DNA from: Saccharofermentans sp.
Lineage (GTDB): Bacteria > Bacillota > Clostridia > Saccharofermentanales > Saccharofermentanaceae
Assembly (NCBI GenBank): GCA_024685385.1
Contig: JAIKVV010000048.1
Span: forward strand, 1-48,360
Length of the DNA: 48,360 nucleotides
Direction: 5' to 3'
This document shows positions 43,258 to 48,360 of this stretch, piece after piece. The notes beneath the pieces were generated by a model. It was given only the letters and a program-made list of their open reading frames with translations, had not been told where the DNA came from and did not search any database. Positions within the stretch are counted from its first letter, which is position 1, and every line of letters starts with the position of its first letter. The position numbers and the translations under genes are program-made.

Positions 43258-45186
43258 TCACTTCTTTACATTCTTGTCGTACTTATAGAGGAATGTAACC
43301 ATCTGGCGGCGCAGGCATTTCTCGGAAGGCTTGAAGGTGCCGTCACTATAACCTGCAACGATCTTCTTGGAAGATGCCCAGATAACCGCATCATAGAAAT
43401 AGTCTTTTGCCTTGACATCAGAGAACGGATTCTCGGCGGATCCCACGGAAGGCTTGCCCGCCATTCTCCACAGGAATGTCACGGTCTGAGCTCTGGTGCA
43501 GACGTTCTGAGGCTTGAATTTACCATCGCTGTATCCTGTGGTAATGCCCTTTTCGACAGCCCAGATGACTGCCTTATAGTAGTATTCACCATTCTTAACA
43601 TCACCGAACTTGCAATCAGCGGACTTGGGTTCGGGTGATCCTGCGAGTCTCCAAAGGAATGTTACCATCTGAGCTCTCGTGCATTCGTTGGCAGGCTTAA
43701 ACTTGGTCTGATTGTCATAGCCCTTGACAACGCCCTTGGCAGAAAGTGCATATGTCGGTGTATACCAGAAATCGCTCTCGTTGGTTACGTCCTTATAGAG
43801 AACAGTAAGATTAACCTTGACCTTATGCGTATACTGAGGATAAGCCTTCTCGAAGGGTCCGGGATCGTTATTCTCAAGCGCCTTGACGATATCGCTGGAC
43901 AGTATATCCAGTTTGTTTCTGTCACAGTAAGTGAGGAGAATGGATGTGTTTCCGGGCTGCTTTGCTTTGATCGCATGATAATCCTGTTCAAATCCGAATG
44001 ATGCTACGGAAGAATAATCGATCTTATAGCAATAAGCGCCAAAAGCCGTTTTGTATGCAAGATCGTCGTCTTCATTCGTATATACCTCAAAGGCTGTTTT
44101 AAGAAGTTTGCCGGGAAGCACGGATGCTTTAACATTCTTAAGATATGTCGAACTTGCGGTGATCATCTTAAGTCCGGTAGATCCCGTGACATCCAGATCC
44201 TGCACCTTGCATCCTGACAGATCAAGTTTCTCGAGTTTGGGGCAGTTCTTAACAGAGACCTTGGTAAGGGTCTTATTGGTTTTCAGGTCCAAATCAACGA
44301 GTTTTTTGCAATCAGAGATATTAACACTCGTCAATTCATTTTCAGAAGCCAATACCGTTTCAAGGTTACCGTAGCCTTTGAAATTGAGAGACTTAAACTT
44401 GTTGCGATATGCCCACAGTTTAACCAATTTCTTATTGCCGGAGATATCAAGGCTCTTCAATGCATTGCCAACGCAATTCAGATCCTTAAGCTCTTTGCAG
44501 GCGGACAGATCGATACTTGTCAGCTTATTATCATTAAAGGTTAAGTATTCCAGTTTAGGGTTATGAGTAACGTCGAGTTTATCAAGCATGGCAGCCGAAC
44601 AGTACAACGATGTCAACTTGGTGTTTTTTGTTACATCAAGCTTTTGGAGCGCGTTATATCCGCACGAAAGAAATTCCAATCCGGTATTCTTGCTGACATC
44701 AAGCTTGGTCAGTTTGTTATTCATACACTCGAGAACGGTCAGGTAGATATTCTTGCTGACATCAAGCTTTTCGATCTTATTTAACGCGCAGTGCAATATA
44801 TCCAGACTTGTATTTTTGCTGACATCTATTGTCGTAATTTCGTTGCCATTGCAGGTCAAATGTAAAAGATTCGGGAAAAATTCGATTCCCTTAACGGTTT
44901 TTACGGCAGTGCCCAAAAAGTGCGGATTGCCCTGGTCATCATAAGAATCTATCCGTCTTTCAACATTGATATCCGTTACTTTAAGGATCTCATCAGAAGA
45001 CAATGTCCCGTCCTTATTCTTATCAAAGTTTGAGGAAATGTATTTCCTGAATACATCATCCGGGAAATTTGTCTTGTTGATCTTGACGCTGCCCGCCGCG
45101 CTTACGGATCCTGCAGCGCCGCTCATAAGCCCTGCCGCAACCGATATTGCCAGTGCCAAGCCTACGATAGTCCTAATGTGTTTCAT
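43258..45186 (-). CDS. Surface protein with EF-hand, leucine-rich repeats and three SLH domains
   Basis: A 642-residue secreted protein. A signal peptide (about 1-31) leads to a dockerin/EF-hand-like calcium loop (DKNKDGTLSSDE, about 55-66). About ten LRR units of about 21 residues follow (LDVSKNT-L-L-C-N-L pattern, about 100-340), then a linker domain, then three SLH repeats (about 470-642), each with a YDN/YSDGKFKP and TRAQMVTFLW-type core. SLH domains bind pyruvylated secondary cell-wall polymer, so this is a non-covalently anchored surface binder or adhesin. It has a TATAAT box at about plus 45222-45227 and GGGGGAGG before the start. Confidence 0.9.
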   Translation of the reverse strand: MKHIRTIVGLALAISVAAGLMSGAAGSVSAAGSVKINKTNFPDDVFRKYISSNFDKNKDGTLSSDEILKVTDINVERRIDSYDDQGNPHFLGTAVKTVKGIEFFPNLLHLTCNGNEITTIDVSKNTSLDILHCALNKIEKLDVSKNIYLTVLECMNNKLTKLDVSKNTGLEFLSCGYNALQKLDVTKNTKLTSLYCSAAMLDKLDVTHNPKLEYLTFNDNKLTSIDLSACKELKDLNCVGNALKSLDISGNKKLVKLWAYRNKFKSLNFKGYGNLETVLASENELTSVNISDCKKLVDLDLKTNKTLTKVSVKNCPKLEKLDLSGCKVQDLDVTGSTGLKMITASSTYLKNVKASVLPGKLLKTAFEVYTNEDDDLAYKTAFGAYCYKIDYSSVASFGFEQDYHAIKAKQPGNTSILLTYCDRNKLDILSSDIVKALENNDPGPFEKAYPQYTHKVKVNLTVLYKDVTNESDFWYTPTYALSAKGVVKGYDNQTKFKPANECTRAQMVTFLWRLAGSPEPKSADCKFGDVKNGEYYYKAVIWAVEKGITTGYSDGKFKPQNVCTRAQTVTFLWRMAGKPSVGSAENPFSDVKAKDYFYDAVIWASSKKIVAGYSDGTFKPSEKCLRRQMVTFLYKYDKNVKK

Positions 45187-45415
45187 GAGTTTTCTACCTC
45201 CCCCTAAAAATATATGCCAATGTCATTATAACATGATGACAAATTTAAAACTGACTGCTTATCCCCTCTGTTTTCCGCCTATGCCCCAGTTTTCGAAAGG
45301 CGGCTCGTTAATGATGATAAAAACATCGGCAGGGTCAACAGACAAACGTTCTTCTTATATCCCGGAGTCTTCCCCTTTAACAAATTGACTTTTACTACAG
45401 GCATTTAACCCTCCC

Positions 45416-46162
45416 TTACGGAGCCAATACGTTCACATTATCGGCAAAGATCAGCTTTAATGACACACGGCCGTTTCCGCCTTCTTGCGTAAAGTCACGG
45501 AGTTCACAATAAGCTACGCCGCCGGGCAGTTTGTAATAATAACTGAATGAATCTTCATCGAATTGCGGCTTTTCCGCTTTATATGCTTCACCGTAAGTAT
45601 TATCCAGTTCTGCCTTGATATCGTTGAACTGTTTTCTTATCTCATCCCTAAACTCAGCTGTATCTTCGATCTCAGCAGCTGCATAACTTTTGTTAACCAG
45701 ATTAATCTCCATTCCTCGCACAAGATCTTTATCAGGATCAGCGTATAGACTCATTCCGTTAAACCGTGCTGAATCTTTGGTTAACATCTGAACGTAAACA
45801 TATAGTGTTGTCGGAATGTCGTTTATTTTAGCATCTAAACCCAATCCGCTCATATCCTCGATCTCAACACCGAAAAACTCTCCGATCATCTTCTCAGCTT
45901 CAGCCCTGTTCTTGCCGATCACATCGTTCATAAGCTGAAGGATCGAACCGTAATCCGAGTCCGAAGAAACAAGCTTTGATCCGCTTTCTTTTGTCGTTTC
46001 CGAAGGCGTACTTTCCGGTTCGCTTGTTGTTGATTCAGATGTAGTTTCCGAAGTCTTCGATGTTCCGGCAGATTCATCGATTCCCGAATTGCCGCAGGCA
46101 ACTACACCAAAGACAAGAGAGGTCAAAATAACAAATGCGATTGCTTTCTTCATACTACCCAT
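45416..46162 (-). CDS. Predicted lipoprotein with Ser/Thr-rich linker
   Basis: A 248-residue lipoprotein with a signal peptide and lipobox (GVVAC, Cys about 23), a Ser/Thr/Glu linker (about 29-65) and a soluble domain with no family I can name. Two in-frame starts are possible: ATG 46162 (AAGGAA four bases away) and ATG 46153 (MKKAIAF, a more usual signal-peptide start). The 229-base gap to the SLH gene holds a CCGCC/GGCGG repeat that may form a weak hairpin. Confidence 0.72.
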   Translation of the reverse strand: MGSMKKAIAFVILTSLVFGVVACGNSGIDESAGTSKTSETTSESTTSEPESTPSETTKESGSKLVSSDSDYGSILQLMNDVIGKNRAEAEKMIGEFFGVEIEDMSGLGLDAKINDIPTTLYVYVQMLTKDSARFNGMSLYADPDKDLVRGMEINLVNKSYAAAEIEDTAEFRDEIRKQFNDIKAELDNTYGEAYKAEKPQFDEDSFSYYYKLPGGVAYCELRDFTQEGGNGRVSLKLIFADNVNVLAP

Positions 46163-46237
46163 CTATTCCTTATCCAAACAATAAATTCCCCAACACCAAG
46201 ATGATACACCAGTTCAAATAAATCTGCCATAAAAATC

Positions 46238-46360
46238 GATAGCAGAAAACTCCTGTTTTGATTGCATTTCTTCTACCAATCGGGCTGATTTCTGCTATCA
46301 GGTTCTTCACTCTATAATGCTGCCCGTAACAGGAAATACCGCGGGATTAAGTCCGGGCAG
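46238..46360. repeat. Two inverted repeats in a short intergenic gap
   Basis: GATAGCAGAAA (46238-46248) and TTTCTGCTATC (46289-46299) are perfect 11-bp arms 40 bases apart; on the minus strand a T5 run follows two bases later, so this may end the 46383 gene. A second repeat, CTGCCCG (46320-46326) and CGGGCAG (46354-46360), lies between it and that gene, with TATAAT at 46313-46318. A small MITE-like element or a small RNA is also possible. Confidence 0.45.
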
Positions 46361-46382
46361 GTTAACCCAACAGCTTTGCCCC

Positions 46383-46730
46383 TTAAGCGGAAAACCAATA
46401 GATATCTACCCTAATAACATAAAAGAGGAAGAACATAACCGGCGAAACAAAAGAAAATACAGTCGCTATCACGGCAGGAGGCACCATGGTCTTATTGTCC
46501 CGAAATGCAGACACCATTGATACTATGGACAATGCAATATTTGCAGTCGACCACACAAAACCCATCAGATAGTTTATAAAACTTGCAATATGTCCCTGAA
46601 TTGCCCCAAAATCAAAGTTCCGGCTCACATACATCGCAACGAGGAATACAATGATATATGCGATCACAGATATTAAAGTTCCGATACAAAGTCTCTTAGT
46701 CTTATCTTCTTTAGTCACAGGCGTCTTCAT
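46383..46730 (-). CDS. Small polytopic membrane protein, unknown
   Basis: A 115-residue protein with three transmembrane helices (about 15-35, 48-72 and 84-108) and a Lys-rich N terminus. No family is recognised. The ribosome site is not clear-cut (GGGGGTGGGATC region before the ATG). It follows the XRE-TM gene with a 126-base gap that may carry its own promoter. Coding status rests on the open frame, the coherent hydrophobic pattern and its fit between neighbours on the same strand. Confidence 0.55.
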   Translation of the reverse strand: MKTPVTKEDKTKRLCIGTLISVIAYIIVFLVAMYVSRNFDFGAIQGHIASFINYLMGFVWSTANIALSIVSMVSAFRDNKTMVPPAVIATVFSFVSPVMFFLFYVIRVDIYWFSA

Positions 46731-46856
46731 GATCCCACCCCCGATAATCTATTCCGGTCAACTAGTTGATTTTAAATATACCACATCGGATAGGACATAT
46801 CATATTTTCATTTGGAGGTACACCTTTTTGCATTTCCGGGAACATGAAAACAGTCT

Positions 46857-47579
46857 TCAATAGCCGTGATCAATATGTTCCCACATTCCTCTTTCATTTT
46901 TGATAAGGATCCAGTTCCAATTATGATATGTGCAATTGGAATTAAGTCCGCTATAATCTGATACTTCGTATGCATTGAAATCGGAAAGAAGGACAATCGT
47001 CGGAACTCCTCTTTCCTTGCTCTCATTCTTACAGATATCATCGCCTGCATAATAGATCAATTTAAGTTCACAACCGCTCCAATCCTTCTCCTCGAAATCC
47101 CGCTTGATAACTTCAATTGCCTTATCTATCTCATCCTGTGAATAAAGCGATGAAGGTACTGCTCTGACTTCAACGTTGCTTGAATCTCCTGCTGATACTA
47201 TATGCACGTGTGAAGTGAATAGTACTGCCACACCTGCTATAAGCAGAGAAAAAACAACAGCAGCGATTATAAGACCTATCTTCCGGTTTCTCTTGCGTCT
47301 GGCCATCTCACGTGCCATCTGATCGTTAAGTATTGAAAGTTGAGAAGATATGCGCTCCAGTTCTGATTCCCTGTCCTGCAACTCCGACGGTGTACCCAAA
47401 AGCTCAATTACCTCTACATCAAAGACCCCCGCCATTTTTTCGAGCATATCAGCATCCGGAACAGAATACCCTTTTTCCCATTTAGATACTGTTTGTCTTA
47501 CAACATTTAATGCTTGAGCAAGAGTTTCCTGGGTATAACCCTTTCGTTTTCTTAATTCCCTGATGTTGTCAGATAACAT
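46857..47579 (-). CDS. Membrane-anchored XRE-family regulator
   Basis: A 240-residue protein with an N-terminal Cro/CI helix-turn-helix (LAQALNVVRQTVSKWEKGYSVPDADML, residues about 20-46), a coiled-coil linker with basic residues, one transmembrane helix (about 102-122) and an extracellular C-terminal domain of about 110 residues. This layout puts a DNA-binding domain inside and a possible sensor outside the membrane. GGAGG precedes the start. The outer domain resembles small extracytoplasmic domains of clostridial lipoproteins, without a named function. Confidence 0.82.
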   Translation of the reverse strand: MLSDNIRELRKRKGYTQETLAQALNVVRQTVSKWEKGYSVPDADMLEKMAGVFDVEVIELLGTPSELQDRESELERISSQLSILNDQMAREMARRKRNRKIGLIIAAVVFSLLIAGVAVLFTSHVHIVSAGDSSNVEVRAVPSSLYSQDEIDKAIEVIKRDFEEKDWSGCELKLIYYAGDDICKNESKERGVPTIVLLSDFNAYEVSDYSGLNSNCTYHNWNWILIKNERGMWEHIDHGY

Positions 47580-47671
47580 TTGCCTACCTCCAAGATTGCT
47601 GATTAGTTTATATCATTTTGATCCGCGGGACTCAAGCAACGCAAATTAACATTGCTCTTCAGCAATAAAAT

Positions 47672-47693
47672 CGGGCGGTCATCTGACCGCCCG
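47672..47693 (-). terminator. Intrinsic terminator of the DUF4867 gene
   Basis: CGGGCGGTC (47672-47680) and GACCGCCCG (47685-47693) form a perfect 9-bp stem with a 4-base loop. On the minus strand it is followed by ATTTTATT. It lies 26 bases after the stop. Confidence 0.85.
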
Positions 47694-47718
47694 CTAACCA
47701 TTTGATTTAAACCGATCC

Positions 47719-48339
47719 TTATGCGATAGTAATGTTCTCGCCGACAAGACCGTTGAATGCGCCATCGATCTTTGCATCTTCGTGAGCGATGAGCCACTTG
47801 TTGACTGCTGTTAAGAGCTTGTCTTCCTTGGTGGATTCAGGCTTAAATGTAAGATCGTAGTTTGTGCCCTTGGGGAGGACTACTACAGCCTTGAAGCCCT
47901 TGTCCTCAACATGGCAGGGTGCATAGTGAAGTGTTGTTGCATACATCTCTACTGCAACGCCTGCAGGAACGAGAAATGCCTCGATCTTGGATGTGTCATA
48001 TGTGAAATCTTCCGTAACATCTCTTAACTCACCGATAAGGAGGACCATGTCGTAGAGAGCGACATTGATCTCGGAATCTCTATGGTACTCAACTGCGTTG
48101 AGCGCCTTGTTGTGGCCGTTGCACATGCCGATCTGGATGGGCATGCCGCCATAGAGGCTCTCAGAGATGATTTTGGTTGCAGGCGTGCTCTCAAGCTCTG
48201 CTACACCGGGGAAATATTCTACGCCTTCTGCGGGCATGGGAAGTGCTTCGAGGTTTGCAAGGATCTGCGAAAAATCGATTCCTTCGATTATCTTTCCGTA
48301 CTTCTTGAATGAGGGATCAGTTACTTTCTTGATTTCCAT
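47719..48339 (-). CDS. DUF4867 family cupin-like protein
   Basis: A 206-residue protein of the DUF4867 family, which I associate with cupin-type folds and with carbohydrate loci in clostridia and lactobacilli; the reaction is unknown. Possible metal ligands are in CNGHNKALNAVEYHRDSE (His, Glu, His) and LHYAPCHVED. The start at 48339 is favoured: AGGAG sits 8 bases upstream. A GTG at 48348, in frame, overlaps the ribosome site. The window ends 21 bases upstream, so any upstream partner is not visible. Confidence 0.85.
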   Translation of the reverse strand: MEIKKVTDPSFKKYGKIIEGIDFSQILANLEALPMPAEGVEYFPGVAELESTPATKIISESLYGGMPIQIGMCNGHNKALNAVEYHRDSEINVALYDMVLLIGELRDVTEDFTYDTSKIEAFLVPAGVAVEMYATTLHYAPCHVEDKGFKAVVVLPKGTNYDLTFKPESTKEDKLLTAVNKWLIAHEDAKIDGAFNGLVGENITIA

Positions 48340-48360
48340 AGTTGTCACTCCTTTATTGTT

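Noticed and set aside
44500..44900. Periodic repeats of about 63 bases
   Set aside because: They encode 21-residue leucine-rich repeats of the SLH protein.

Overview
The window looks like chromosome from a Gram-positive anaerobe of the Clostridia, most likely a Lachnospiraceae-type organism. The signs are a glycyl-radical activating enzyme (pflA), a 2[4Fe-4S] ferredoxin, MecA, GdpP-RplI-DnaB, two FeoA-FeoB fusions (one with its Cys-rich partner), SLH domains, and families common in that group (DUF1858, DUF4250, DUF4867, DUF6465, GGGtGRT). This assignment rests on gene content only. I see no rRNA, tRNA, CRISPR array, phage or transposase gene.

Layout. 0-7 kb: a DUF1858 protein, mecA, a 0.7-kb gene-free stretch rich in inverted repeats, pflA, a ferredoxin, and the minus-strand gdpP-rplI-dnaB operon. 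7-16 kb: a minus-strand run read as gpmI, two tandem paralogous beta-propeller lipoproteins, larB, larC and a membrane J-domain protein, packed with tiny gaps or overlaps behind one clear promoter. 16-20.3 kb: an iron block with feoAB-1, a DUF4250 protein, and the poorly understood pair of a GGGtGRT protein and an iron-sulfur scaffold-like protein; two palindromes lie at the gene starts. 20.4-24.7 kb: histidine phosphatase, XRE regulator plus nucleoside phosphorylase, and an internally duplicated zinc-ribbon membrane protein. 24.8-28.7 kb: MIF-like tautomerase plus fructosamine kinase (1-base overlap), then feoAB-2 and its Cys-rich partner behind two tandem dyads. 28.7-38.1 kb: envelope genes, namely a lipoprotein, a BspA-type LRR protein, a HAD hydrolase, two large membrane proteins (DUF6020, DUF2142), a histone-H1-like DUF6465 protein and a GT39-type membrane glycosyltransferase. 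38.2-48.36 kb: membrane proteins, a hybrid histidine kinase, a methyltransferase, an EF-hand/LRR/SLH surface protein, a lipoprotein, a membrane-anchored XRE regulator and a DUF4867 cupin-like protein.

How it fits together. Iron and Fe-S handling is the main theme: two ferrous-iron transporters, a ferredoxin, a radical-SAM activase and the GGGtGRT/scaffold pair. Three TTAG-N6-CTAA dyads, two before feoAB-2 and one before the ferredoxin, suggest a shared metal-responsive (DtxR-like) regulator. A second theme is surface and glycan biology. The best candidates for something undescribed are the GGGtGRT/scaffold/DUF4250/FeoAB neighbourhood, the tandem dyad repeat array at 36.16-36.28 kb, and the structured gene-free region at 1.3-1.83 kb.
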